From: Bacteroides sedimenti
Lineage (GTDB): Bacteria > Bacteroidota > Bacteroidia > Bacteroidales > Bacteroidaceae
Assembly (NCBI RefSeq): GCF_040365225.1
Contig: NZ_AP028055.1
Coordinates: forward strand, 2,666,001 to 2,730,000
Reading direction: 5' to 3'
DNA length: 64,000 bases
Shown here: positions 1 to 9,800 of the stretch, piece after piece
How positions within the stretch are numbered: position 1 is the first letter of the stretch
Layout: each line of letters opens with the position of its first letter
The notes under the pieces: generated by a model
Databases searched by the model: none
What the model was told of the DNA's origin: nothing
The model's input: only the letters and a program-made list of their open reading frames with translations
Translations under genes and position numbers: made by a program

Positions 1-2
1 AT

Positions 3-188
3 AAAGTAATATCTTACTTCAAAGAAACTTACAACGAACTTGTGCATAAAGTATCGTGGCCTACGTATTCAGAACTGACTAACAGTGCAGTGGTTGTTTT
101 ATATGCTTCCCTACTCATTGCAGTGGTAGTTTTCGTAATGGACTCATGCTTCCAGCATTTGATGGAAGGTTTCATTTATCCACATTAA
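3..188 (+). CDS. secE: Preprotein translocase subunit SecE, C-terminal part (5' end outside the window)
   Basis: The first 61 readable codons end at a TAA at 186-188 and give a short protein with a cytoplasmic amphipathic stretch (ETYNELVHKVSWPTYSEL) followed by one hydrophobic membrane span. The motif V-x-W-P-T/S just before the span is the SecE signature. SecE clamps SecY in the inner-membrane translocon. It lies 12 bases ahead of nusG, the usual bacterial order secE-nusG-rplK. The start codon lies before base 1, so only the end of the gene is seen. The call is firm because of the motif and the neighbour. Confidence 0.9.
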   Translation, partial: KVISYFKETYNELVHKVSWPTYSELTNSAVVVLYASLLIAVVVFVMDSCFQHLMEGFIYPH

Positions 189-200
189 CATAGGAGAAAA

Positions 201-743
201 ATGTCTGAGATTGAAAAGAAATGGTATGTTTTGCGTGCCATTAGCGGAAAAGAAAGCAAGGTAAAAGAATATCTTGAAGCTGATATCAAAAACAGCAACC
301 TTGGTGATTATGTATCTCAGGTATTGATTCCTACTGAAAAGGTATATCAGGTTCGCAACGGGAAAAAAGTTGTGAAAGAGAGAAATTATCTGCCTGGATA
401 CGTTTTAGTGGAGGCAGCTCTTGTTGGTGAGGTAGCTCATCATTTAAGAAATACTCCTAATGTAATCGGTTTCTTAGGTGGTTCGGATAACCCTACCCCT
501 CTGAGACAGTCAGAAGTGAATCGTATACTTGGTACAGTGGATGAACTACAAGAATCGGGAGAAGAAATCAATATCCCGTATATAGTAGGAGAGACTGTAA
601 AAGTAGCTTTTGGTCCATTCAGCGGATTCAGTGGTACCATTGAAGAAGTGAATAACGAAAAGAAGAAATTAAAGGTTATGGTAAAGATATTCGGGCGAAA
701 AACTCCGCTTGAATTAGGCTTTATGCAAGTAGAAAAGGAATAA
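201..743 (+). CDS. nusG: Transcription termination/antitermination factor NusG
   Basis: A 180-residue protein of normal NusG length. The N-terminal NGN domain begins with KKWYVLRAISGKESKV, the typical W-Y-x-x-x-x-x-G-x-E-x-x-V opening, and contains LIPTEKV and YLPGYVLVE. The C-terminal KOW domain is at about residues 125-178 (VGETVKVAFGPFSGFSGTIEEV). NusG binds the RNA polymerase clamp and couples it to Rho or the ribosome. The ATG follows a GGAG sequence at a good distance. It stands between secE and rplK, as in most bacteria. Confidence 0.97.
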   Translation: MSEIEKKWYVLRAISGKESKVKEYLEADIKNSNLGDYVSQVLIPTEKVYQVRNGKKVVKERNYLPGYVLVEAALVGEVAHHLRNTPNVIGFLGGSDNPTPLRQSEVNRILGTVDELQESGEEINIPYIVGETVKVAFGPFSGFSGTIEEVNNEKKKLKVMVKIFGRKTPLELGFMQVEKE

Positions 744-798
744 CATGGGTTACGCCGTGTTGTGCCTTAATTAATGTTTATATAAATAAATTAAAAAA

Positions 799-1242
799 AT
801 GGCTAAAGAAGTTGCTGGACTAATCAAATTACAGATTAAAGGAGGCGCTGCAAATCCATCACCTCCCGTTGGACCTGCTTTAGGTTCTAAAGGGATCAAT
901 ATTATGGAATTCTGCAAGCAATTCAATGCCAGAACCCAAGACAGAGCAGGTAAAATATTACCTGTCGTTATTACTTATTATGCAGACAAGTCTTTTGATT
1001 TTGTAATCAAGACTCCTCCTGTTGCTATCCAGTTATTGGAAGTAACTAAGCTTAAGAGTGGTTCTGCTGAGCCTAACCGTAAAAAGGTTGCTGAGATTAC
1101 TTGGGACCAAGTACGCACAATTGCTCAGGACAAAATGACTGACTTGAACTGTTTCACTGTAGAAGCTGCTATGACTATGGTTGCTGGTACAGCTAGAAGT
1201 ATGGGTATCACTGTAAAAGGGGAATTCCCAGGTAATAATTAA
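799..1242 (+). CDS. rplK: 50S ribosomal protein L11
   Basis: A 147-residue L11. The N-terminal domain has the proline-rich loop GAANPSPPVGPALGSKGINIMEFCKQFN and the C-terminal RNA-binding domain ends in GTARSMGI. L11 binds the GTPase-associated region of 23S rRNA at the base of the L7/L12 stalk. It starts 55 bases after nusG and is followed 15 bases later by rplA, as expected for an L11 operon. Confidence 0.98.
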   Translation: MAKEVAGLIKLQIKGGAANPSPPVGPALGSKGINIMEFCKQFNARTQDRAGKILPVVITYYADKSFDFVIKTPPVAIQLLEVTKLKSGSAEPNRKKVAEITWDQVRTIAQDKMTDLNCFTVEAAMTMVAGTARSMGITVKGEFPGNN

Positions 1243-1257
1243 TAATCTTCAATTATA

Positions 1258-1956
1258 ATGGGAAAACTGACAAAAAATCAAAAGTTGGCTGCCGCTAAAG
1301 TTGAAGCAGGGAAAGCATACTCACTAAAAGAAGCTTCAGCGCTTGTAAAGGAAATCTCTTTTACAAAGTTTGATGCCTCATTAGATATTGATGTACGTTT
1401 AGGTGTAGATCCACGTAAAGCAAACCAGATGGTTAGAGGTGTAGTTTCACTTCCTCACGGAACTGGTAAAGAGATTAAGGTCTTGGTTCTATGTACACCT
1501 GATGCTGAAGCCGCTGCAAAAGAAGCAGGTGCTGATTATGTAGGTCTTGATGAATATATTGAAAAGATCAAAGGTGGATGGACTGATATTGATGTAATTA
1601 TCACTATGCCATCTATCATGGGTAAAATAGGTGCTTTGGGTCGTGTACTTGGTCCTCGCGGATTAATGCCTAACCCAAAAAGTGGTACTGTGACTATGGA
1701 TGTTGCCAAAGCAGTAAAAGAAGTAAAACAAGGTAAAATCGACTTTAAAGTAGACAAAACAGGTATTGTTCATACTTCTATTGGTAAAGTTTCATTCGAT
1801 GCAGATAAAATTCGCGACAACGCAAAAGAATTTATTTCTACATTGCTTAAACTAAAACCAACTGCAGCAAAGGGCACATATATTAAGAGTATTTATCTTT
1901 CTAGTACAATGAGTTTAGGTGTTAAAGTAGACCCTAAATCAGTTGAGGAAATCTAA
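1258..1956 (+). CDS. rplA: 50S ribosomal protein L1
   Basis: A 232-residue L1 of standard length. The family signature is visible at about residues 120-145: IMGKIGALGRVLGPRGLMPNP, then KSGTVT. L1 forms the mobile stalk near the ribosomal E site and in many bacteria represses its own operon by binding the mRNA leader. The leader upstream of rplK is short here and I could not identify an L1 site. The gene is in the rplKAJL cluster. Confidence 0.98.
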   Translation: MGKLTKNQKLAAAKVEAGKAYSLKEASALVKEISFTKFDASLDIDVRLGVDPRKANQMVRGVVSLPHGTGKEIKVLVLCTPDAEAAAKEAGADYVGLDEYIEKIKGGWTDIDVIITMPSIMGKIGALGRVLGPRGLMPNPKSGTVTMDVAKAVKEVKQGKIDFKVDKTGIVHTSIGKVSFDADKIRDNAKEFISTLLKLKPTAAKGTYIKSIYLSSTMSLGVKVDPKSVEEI

Positions 1957-1966
1957 TAAAAGGAGG
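1957..1966 (+). promoter_or_regulatory. Strong Shine-Dalgarno sequence before rplJ
   Basis: AAAAGGAGG lies 4-5 bases before the rplJ ATG. Most genes in this window have no recognisable Shine-Dalgarno sequence, as is usual in Bacteroidetes, so this one stands out together with the one before greA. Confidence 0.6.
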
Positions 1967-1970
1967 AATA

Positions 1971-2483
1971 ATGAGAAAGGAAGATAAACAAACAGCAATT
2001 GAACAAATTGCTGCAACTACAAAAGAATATTCCCACTTCTACTTGGTAGATACAACTGCAATGAATGCAGCTGCTACAAGCGCTCTTAGAAGAAAATGTT
2101 TCCAATCTGACATCAAATTGATGGTGGTTAAGAATACATTGCTTCTGAAAGCATTGGAAAGCCTGGAAGTAGATTATTCTCCTTTGTACGGATCAATGAA
2201 GGGCAACACAGCCGTGATGTTCACTAACACCGGTAATGCTCCTGCTAAATTGATCAAAGACGTAGCTAAAGACGGAATCCCTGGACTGAAAGCTGCATAT
2301 GTAGAAGAAAGCTTCTATATTGGTGCTGATCAATTAGAAAATCTTATCAGTATTAAGAGTAAAAATGAAGTTATTGCTGATGTTATTGCCTTGCTGCAAT
2401 CTCCAGCCAAGAATGTTATTTCTGCTCTTCAATCAGGTGGAAACACCCTTCACGGAGTACTCAAAACTCTTGGTGAAAGATAA
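1971..2483 (+). CDS. rplJ: 50S ribosomal protein L10
   Basis: A 170-residue L10. The N-terminal rRNA-binding domain (MRKEDKQTAIEQIAATTKEYSHFYLVD, then RRKCFQSDIKLMVVKNTLLLKAL) is followed by a C-terminal helix that carries L7/L12 dimers (SPAKNVISALQSGGNTLHGVLKTL). With L12 it forms the stalk that recruits translational GTPases. It starts 14 bases after rplA behind an unusually strong ribosome-binding site and precedes rplL. Confidence 0.98.
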   Translation: MRKEDKQTAIEQIAATTKEYSHFYLVDTTAMNAAATSALRRKCFQSDIKLMVVKNTLLLKALESLEVDYSPLYGSMKGNTAVMFTNTGNAPAKLIKDVAKDGIPGLKAAYVEESFYIGADQLENLISIKSKNEVIADVIALLQSPAKNVISALQSGGNTLHGVLKTLGER

Positions 2484-2530
2484 TATCAAAACAAATTATT
2501 TAGTAAATTAAACATTAAAATCATACAAAA

Positions 2531-2905
2531 ATGGCAGATTTGAAAGCTTTTGCAGAACAATTAGTTAACTTGACAGTAAAAGAAGTTAATGAACTTGCTA
2601 CTATCCTTAAAGAAGAATACGGTATTGAACCTGCTGCTGCAGCTGTTGCTGTTGCTGCTGGTCCTGCTGCTGGTGCAGCTGCTGAAGAAGAAAAAACTTC
2701 TTTCGATGTAGTATTGAAAAGTGCAGGTAGCGCAAAATTACAAGTAGTTAAAGCAGTTAAAGAAAATTGCGGTCTTGGTTTGAAAGAAGCTAAAGACTTA
2801 GTTGATGCTGCTCCTAGCGTAGTTAAAGAAGGTCTTGCTAAAGCAGACGCTGAAGGATTGAAAAAAGCATTAGAAGAAGCTGGAGCTGAAGTTGAACTTA
2901 AATAA
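2531..2905 (+). CDS. rplL: 50S ribosomal protein L7/L12
   Basis: A 124-residue L12. The N-terminal dimerisation domain (MADLKAFAEQLVNLTVKEVNELATILKEEYGI) is joined by an Ala/Val-rich hinge at about residues 35-57 to the globular C-terminal domain with KLQVVKAVKE, GLGLKEAKDLVDAAP and VKEGLAKADAEGLKKALEEAGAEVELK. It is the multicopy stalk protein. A strong hairpin follows, separating it from rpoB. Confidence 0.98.
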   Translation: MADLKAFAEQLVNLTVKEVNELATILKEEYGIEPAAAAVAVAAGPAAGAAAEEEKTSFDVVLKSAGSAKLQVVKAVKENCGLGLKEAKDLVDAAPSVVKEGLAKADAEGLKKALEEAGAEVELK

Positions 2906-2930
2906 CATTAGCCTGTTTATCAGGTAATTC

Positions 2931-2968
2931 GGTTAAGAGCCCTCCGAAAGAGGGTTCTTAACCTTTTT
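2931..2968 (+). terminator. Intercistronic hairpin between rplL and rpoB (partial terminator or attenuator)
   Basis: A perfect 14-bp stem (2931-2944 pairing with 2950-2963) with loop CGAAA is followed by five T. The operon clearly continues into rpoB 41 bases later, so this hairpin probably sets the ratio of ribosomal proteins to polymerase subunits, as the partial terminator at the same place does in E. coli. Confidence 0.85.
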
Positions 2969-3009
2969 GTGTATATATTTATAAATAAGTTCTACAAATC
3001 CATTAACAG

Positions 3010-6000
3010 ATGTCTTCAAATACTGTAAATCAAAGAGTTAATTTTGCTTCTATCAAGAATCCATACGGATATCCAGATTTCTTAGAAGTACAATTGAAGT
3101 CATTCAAAGACTTTCTACAATTAGACACCCCGCCCGAAAAGCGCAAAAATGAGGGATTGTACAAGGTATTTGCTGAAAACTTTCCCATAGCCGATACAAG
3201 AAATAACTTTGTGCTTGAGTTTTTGGACTACTATGTTGATCCACCTAGATATACAATCGACGATTGTATCGAACGAGGCTTAACATACAGCGTTCCATTA
3301 AAAGCCAAACTCAAGCTATACTGTACAGATCCAGACCATGAAGACTTTGACACTGTTATTCAAGACGTGTTTCTTGGTCCGATTCCGTATATGACAGACA
3401 AAGCTACATTTGTCATAAACGGAGCAGAACGTGTAGTTGTTTCTCAGCTCCATCGTTCACCTGGTGTATTCTTCGGTCAAAGTGTTCATGCAAACGGTAC
3501 AAAACTTTATTCAGCTCGTATCATCCCATTCAAAGGGTCATGGATTGAGTTCGCAACAGACATCAATAATGTCATGTATGCGTATATTGATCGCAAGAAA
3601 AAATTGCCAGTAACAACTCTACTAAGAGCGATCGGCTTTGAAAATGATAAAGATATTCTTGAGATCTTTAATCTGGCAGAAGATATAAAAGTAAGCAAGA
3701 GTAACCTCAAAAAAATTGTTGGTAGAAAACTTGCAGCAAGAGTACTCAAAACATGGGTGGAAGATTTTGTAGATGAAGACACCGGTGAGGTTGTGTCAAT
3801 CGAACGTAATGAAGTTATTATCGATCGTGAGACTATACTTGAGACAGAACACATTGACGAAATAATCGAATCGGGCGTTCAAAATATCTTGGTTCATAAA
3901 GAAGAACCAAATCAGTCTGATTATTCTATTATCTATAATACTCTTCAGAAAGATCCAAGTAACTCTGAAAAAGAAGCTGTATTATATATTTACAGACAAC
4001 TTCGTAACGCAGACCCTGCTGACGATGCAAGTGCACGCGAAGTTATTAATAACCTATTCTTCTCAGAAAAGAGATATGATTTAGGTGAAGTTGGTAGATA
4101 CAGAATCAACAAAAAGTTGAATCTTAGCACCAACATGGATGTTAAAGTCCTGACAAAAGAAGACATTATTGAAATCATCAAGTATCTGATTGAGTTAATT
4201 AACTCAAAAGCAGACGTCGATGATATTGACCACTTAAGTAACAGACGTGTACGTACAGTGGGCGAACAGCTATCCAATCAATTTGCAGTTGGATTAGCTC
4301 GTATGTCGCGTACTATAAGAGAAAGAATGAATGTCAGAGATAATGAAGTGTTTACGCCAATTGATTTGATCAATGCAAAAACTATATCTTCAGTAATCAA
4401 CACATTTTTCGGAACAAATGCATTATCTCAATTCATGGATCAAACCAATCCATTGGCTGAAATCACACACAAAAGACGTATGTCAGCCCTTGGTCCAGGT
4501 GGTTTGTCGCGTGAAAGAGCCGGATTTGAGGTTCGTGACGTTCATTACACACACTACGGTCGACTTTGTCCTATTGAAACTCCTGAAGGTCCAAACATTG
4601 GTTTGATTTCATCTTTGTGTGTATATGCAAAAATTAATGATCTCGGCTTTATTGAGACTCCTTACAGAAAAGTTGAAGAAGGTAAAGTTGACATTACTTC
4701 AAACGGAATTATTTACCTTTCAGCAGAAGAAGAGGAAGGTAAAATCATTGCCCAAGGAAATGCTCCATTGGATGACGATGGTAAATTTATTAATAACCGT
4801 ATCAATAGCCGTCAGGATGCGGACTTCCCAGTTGCAGAGCCATCTGAAGTTGAATTGATGGACGTAGCGCCACAACAAATTGCTTCAATTGCAGCATCAC
4901 TAATCCCATTCTTGGAACATGATGATGCTAACCGTGCATTGATGGGATCTAACATGATGCGTCAGGCTGTACCATTGTTGAAATGTGAATCTCCAATCGT
5001 TGGTACTGGTATTGAGAAACAATTAGTTCAGGATTCACGTACTCAGATTACTGCAGAAGGCGATGGTGTAATTGAATTTGTTGATGCAACAGTCATCCGA
5101 ATTCGTTATGACAGAACAGAAGAAGAAGATTTTGTAAGCTTCGAAAGCGCAGTTAAAGAGTACAGAATTCCTAAATTCCGTAAGACGAATCAGAATATGA
5201 CAATTGACCTTCGTCCAATTTGTACAAAAGGACAAAGAGTCAAAGAAGGAGATATACTTACAGAAGGTTACTCAACTCAAGGCGGAGAACTCGCACTTGG
5301 TAAAAACCTTCTTGTAGCATTCATGCCTTGGAAAGGATATAACTATGAGGATGCTATTGTACTTAATGAACGAGTTGTTCGGGATGACATTCTAACATCG
5401 GTTCACGTTGAAGAATACTCACTTGAGGTGCGTGAAACTAAACGTGGCATGGAAGAATTAACCTCTGACATACCGAATGTAAGCGAAGAAGCCACTAAAG
5501 ACCTCGATGAAAACGGTATTGTGCGTATTGGCGCAAGAATTCAACCGGGGGATATCCTAATTGGTAAAATCACTCCAAAAGGTGAGTCAGACCCATCTCC
5601 AGAAGAAAAACTCCTAAGAGCAATCTTCGGTGATAAAGCTGGTGATGTTAAAGATGCTTCGCTTAAAGCTTCTCCTTCATTAAAGGGAGTTGTAATTGAT
5701 AAAAAACTGTTCTCAAGAGTTATAAAGAACAGAAGTTCTAAGCTTGCAGATAAAGCATTGCTTCCAAAGATTGACGATGAGTTCGAAGCAAAAGTCGAAG
5801 AACTGAAGCAAATTCTGATTGAAAAGCTCTTGGTTCTGACTGAAGGCAAAACTTCCCAGGGAGTTAAGGATTACTTAGGAGCTGATGTAATTAGTAAAGG
5901 AGCACCTTTCACAGCATCTGATCTGAGAAACTTGGATTATACTTCTATTCAGATAAGCAAATGGACGGCAGATTCTCACAAGAATGATATGATTCGTGAT

Positions 6001-6822
6001 CTGATTTTGAATTACTTGAAAAAGTACAAAGAATTAGATGCAGAGCTGAAACGCAAAAAATTCAGCATCACAATCGGAGATGAACTTCCTGCAGGTATTA
6101 TCCAGATGGCCAAAGTATATATTGCTAAGAAACGCAAAATTAGCGTGGGTGATAAGATGGCCGGACGACACGGAAATAAAGGTATCGTTTCAAGAATCGT
6201 AAGACAGGAAGACATGCCGTTCCTTGCAGACGGAACTCCAGTAGACATCGTTCTGAACCCACTTGGTGTACCTTCTCGTATGAACCTTGGACAGATATTC
6301 GAAACTGTACTTGGTTGGGCTGGTAGAGAACTTGGTGTTAAGTTTGCAACGCCAATCTTCGACGGTGCAACACTCGAAAATATTACTGAATGGACAGATA
6401 AAGCAGGTGTTCCTCGCTTTGGAAAGAGTTATTTGTGTGATGGTGGTACAGGTGATCGCTTTGACCAACCTGCAACAGTTGGAGTAATCTACATGTTGAA
6501 ACTAGGACACATGGTTGAAGATAAGATGCACGCACGTTCTATCGGACCATACTCATTAATCACTCAGCAACCTCTTGGTGGTAAGGCTCAGTTTGGTGGT
6601 CAGCGCTTCGGAGAAATGGAAGTTTGGGCACTGGAAGCATTCGGTGCATCACACATTCTTCAGGAAATCCTGACAATTAAATCTGACGACGTAGTTGGAC
6701 GCTCAAAAGCTTATGAAGCTATTGTAAAAGGCGAACCAATGCCACAGCCAGGTATTCCAGAATCTCTCAATGTATTATTACATGAATTAAGAGGTCTTGG
6801 ACTGAGCATCAACTTAGAATAA
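3010..6822 (+). CDS. rpoB: DNA-directed RNA polymerase subunit beta
   Basis: A 1270-residue beta subunit of usual Bacteroidetes length. The rifampicin-binding region at about residues 463-500 reads FFGTNALSQFMDQTNPLAEI and then THKRRMSALGPGGL. Further conserved stretches are PIETPEGPNIGLI, GKNLLVAFMPWKGYNYEDAI, GDKMAGRHGNKG and, near the C-terminus, QQPLGGKAQFGGQRFGEMEVWALEA. It forms the catalytic core with rpoC, which starts 32 bases downstream. No resistance-type substitution was obvious, although the family residue pattern here differs from enterobacteria (GTNA for GSSQ). Confidence 0.99.
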   Translation: MSSNTVNQRVNFASIKNPYGYPDFLEVQLKSFKDFLQLDTPPEKRKNEGLYKVFAENFPIADTRNNFVLEFLDYYVDPPRYTIDDCIERGLTYSVPLKAKLKLYCTDPDHEDFDTVIQDVFLGPIPYMTDKATFVINGAERVVVSQLHRSPGVFFGQSVHANGTKLYSARIIPFKGSWIEFATDINNVMYAYIDRKKKLPVTTLLRAIGFENDKDILEIFNLAEDIKVSKSNLKKIVGRKLAARVLKTWVEDFVDEDTGEVVSIERNEVIIDRETILETEHIDEIIESGVQNILVHKEEPNQSDYSIIYNTLQKDPSNSEKEAVLYIYRQLRNADPADDASAREVINNLFFSEKRYDLGEVGRYRINKKLNLSTNMDVKVLTKEDIIEIIKYLIELINSKADVDDIDHLSNRRVRTVGEQLSNQFAVGLARMSRTIRERMNVRDNEVFTPIDLINAKTISSVINTFFGTNALSQFMDQTNPLAEITHKRRMSALGPGGLSRERAGFEVRDVHYTHYGRLCPIETPEGPNIGLISSLCVYAKINDLGFIETPYRKVEEGKVDITSNGIIYLSAEEEEGKIIAQGNAPLDDDGKFINNRINSRQDADFPVAEPSEVELMDVAPQQIASIAASLIPFLEHDDANRALMGSNMMRQAVPLLKCESPIVGTGIEKQLVQDSRTQITAEGDGVIEFVDATVIRIRYDRTEEEDFVSFESAVKEYRIPKFRKTNQNMTIDLRPICTKGQRVKEGDILTEGYSTQGGELALGKNLLVAFMPWKGYNYEDAIVLNERVVRDDILTSVHVEEYSLEVRETKRGMEELTSDIPNVSEEATKDLDENGIVRIGARIQPGDILIGKITPKGESDPSPEEKLLRAIFGDKAGDVKDASLKASPSLKGVVIDKKLFSRVIKNRSSKLADKALLPKIDDEFEAKVEELKQILIEKLLVLTEGKTSQGVKDYLGADVISKGAPFTASDLRNLDYTSIQISKWTADSHKNDMIRDLILNYLKKYKELDAELKRKKFSITIGDELPAGIIQMAKVYIAKKRKISVGDKMAGRHGNKGIVSRIVRQEDMPFLADGTPVDIVLNPLGVPSRMNLGQIFETVLGWAGRELGVKFATPIFDGATLENITEWTDKAGVPRFGKSYLCDGGTGDRFDQPATVGVIYMLKLGHMVEDKMHARSIGPYSLITQQPLGGKAQFGGQRFGEMEVWALEAFGASHILQEILTIKSDDVVGRSKAYEAIVKGEPMPQPGIPESLNVLLHELRGLGLSINLE

Positions 6823-6854
6823 TTAATAGATAACTCTTTACATAAATTAATCGT

Positions 6855-9800
6855 ATGGCTTTTAGAAAAGAAAATAAGATAAAGAGTAATTTCTCGAAAA
6901 TCTCAATCGGCTTAGCTTCACCAGAAGAAATCCTTGAGAATTCGAGTGGCGAAGTATTGAAGCCGGAAACTATCAATTACCGTACATATAAACCTGAACG
7001 TGATGGTCTTTTCTGCGAACGCATTTTTGGTCCAATCAAGGATTATGAATGTCATTGTGGAAAATATAAAAGAATCCGCTACAAAGGGATTGTTTGTGAC
7101 CGTTGCGGTGTGGAAGTTACCGAAAAGAAAGTAAGACGGGAACGCATGGGGCACATTCAACTTGTGGTTCCTGTAGCGCACATTTGGTACTTCCGCTCAT
7201 TACCCAACAAGATAGGTTACTTACTAGGATTGCCTACTAAGAAACTGGATTCAATTATTTATTACGAACGTTATGTCGTAATTCAGCCAGGTATTAAAGC
7301 TGCTGAAGGCATTAACGCTTACGATTTACTATCAGAAGAAGAGTATTTGGATATTCTGGATGCTCTTCCAAAAGATAATCAATATCTTGAAGATACTGAT
7401 CCCAATAAGTTTATTGCTAAAATGGGAGCAGAAGCTATCTACGACTTATTGTCTCGTCTTGATTTGGACTCACTCTCATACGAGTTAAGACACAAAGCTG
7501 GTAGTGACTCTTCACAGCAACGTAAGAATGAAGCATTAAAACGTCTTCAAGTTGTTGAATCTTTCAGGGCTTCAAAAGGACGCAATAAACCCGAATGGAT
7601 GATCGTTCGCATTGTACCGGTTATCCCGCCAGAACTAAGACCATTGGTTCCTCTGGATGGTGGGCGTTTTGCAACATCCGACCTGAATGACCTGTACCGT
7701 CGTGTAATAATTCGTAATAATCGTCTTAAAAGACTTATCGAAATCAAAGCTCCTGAAGTTATTCTGCGTAATGAAAAACGTATGCTTCAGGAATCTGTTG
7801 ACTCTTTGTTCGATAATTCTCGCAAATCAAGCGCAGTTAAAACTGATGCCAACCGTCCGTTGAAATCATTGTCTGACAGCTTGAAAGGTAAACAAGGACG
7901 TTTCCGTCAAAACTTATTAGGTAAACGTGTAGACTACTCAGCACGTTCCGTAATTGTTGTCGGACCAGAGTTGAAGATGCACGAATGTGGTATTCCAAAA
8001 CTGATGGCAGCAGAATTGTACAAACCGTTCATCATTCGTAAACTGATTGAGAGAGGTATTGTTAAAACAGTTAAGTCAGCAAAGAAAATTGTAGACCGCA
8101 AAGAACCTGTTATCTGGGATATCCTTGAATATGTAATGAAAGGTCATCCTGTTCTGCTGAACCGTGCGCCGACATTGCACCGTTTGGGTATTCAGGCATT
8201 CCAACCTAAAATGATTGAAGGTAAAGCTATCCAACTTCACCCATTAGCATGTACGGCGTTCAACGCCGACTTCGATGGTGACCAGATGGCTGTTCACTTA
8301 CCACTTAGCAACGAGGCAGTTCTTGAAGCACAGATGTTGATGCTTGCATCACATAACATTCTGAACCCTGCCAATGGTGCCCCTATCACCGTGCCTTCAC
8401 AGGATATGGTGCTTGGTTTGTATTACATTACTAAACTAAGAAAAGGAGCCAAGGGAGAAGGACTTACCTTCTACGGACCGGAAGAAGCTACTATTGCATA
8501 CAATGAAGGAAAAGTTGACATTCACGCTATTATCAACGTTGTCGTAAAAGACCTCGATGAAAACGGCAACATTGTCGATGTTCTGATGAAAGAAACCTCT
8601 GTTGGACGTGTAATCGTAAATGAAATTGTTCCTGCTGAAGTTGGATATATAAATAGAATTATATCTAAGAAATCTCTTCGTGAGATTATCGGTGATGTAA
8701 TCAAAGCATGCGGAGTTGCCAAAACTGCCGATTTCCTTGATGGTATCAAGAACTTAGGTTATAGAATGGCATTCCAGGGTGGACTTTCTTTCAACTTGGA
8801 TGATATCATCATTCCAAAAGAGAAAGTGGCTCTTGTTCAGCGTGGTTACGATGAAGTAGAACAGGTTGTAAACAACTACAACATGGGATTCATCACCAAC
8901 AACGAACGTTACAACCAGGTTATCGACATCTGGACACACGTAAACTCAGAGTTATCTAACATCCTGATGAAAACAATTTCAACAGATGATCAAGGATTCA
9001 ACTCTGTATATATGATGCTCGACTCAGGAGCCCGTGGTTCTAAAGAACAGATCCGTCAGCTCTCTGGTATGCGTGGTTTGATGGCTAAGCCTCAGAAAGC
9101 CGGAGCAGAAGGTGGACAGATTATTGAAAACCCAATTCTTTCAAACTTTAAGGAAGGATTATCCGTACTTGAATACTTTATTTCAACCCACGGTGCTCGT
9201 AAAGGTTTGGCCGATACCGCGCTTAAGACTGCGGATGCAGGGTACTTAACTCGTCGTTTGGTAGACGTATCGCATGATGTTATCATCAACGAAGAAGACT
9301 GTGGTACACTTCGCGGACTGATTTGCACAGAATTGAAGAACAACGAAGATGTTATTGCAACTCTATCCGATCGAATTCTAGGTCGTGTTTCTGTACATGA
9401 TATCATCCACCCAACAACAGGTGAATTACTTGTTTCCGGAGGAGAAGAAATTACAGAAGATATTGCTAAGAAGATCGAAGATTCACCGATTGAAAGCGTT
9501 GAAATTCGTTCAGTTCTTACATGTGAATCGAAGAAAGGTGTTTGTGTTAAATGCTATGGCCGTAACCTTGCAACCAACAGAATGGTTCAAAGAGGAGAAG
9601 CTGTTGGGGTTATCGCAGCTCAATCTATTGGTGAGCCAGGTACACAGCTTACACTTCGTACATTCCACGCCGGTGGTACTGCTGCTAATATTGCAGCAAA
9701 CGCAGCTGTCAAAGCTAAATACAACGGACGTCTGGAATTTGAAGAATTACGTACTGTTGACACTGTCGATGAAACTGGTGCAAATGTTAAGATGGTAGTA

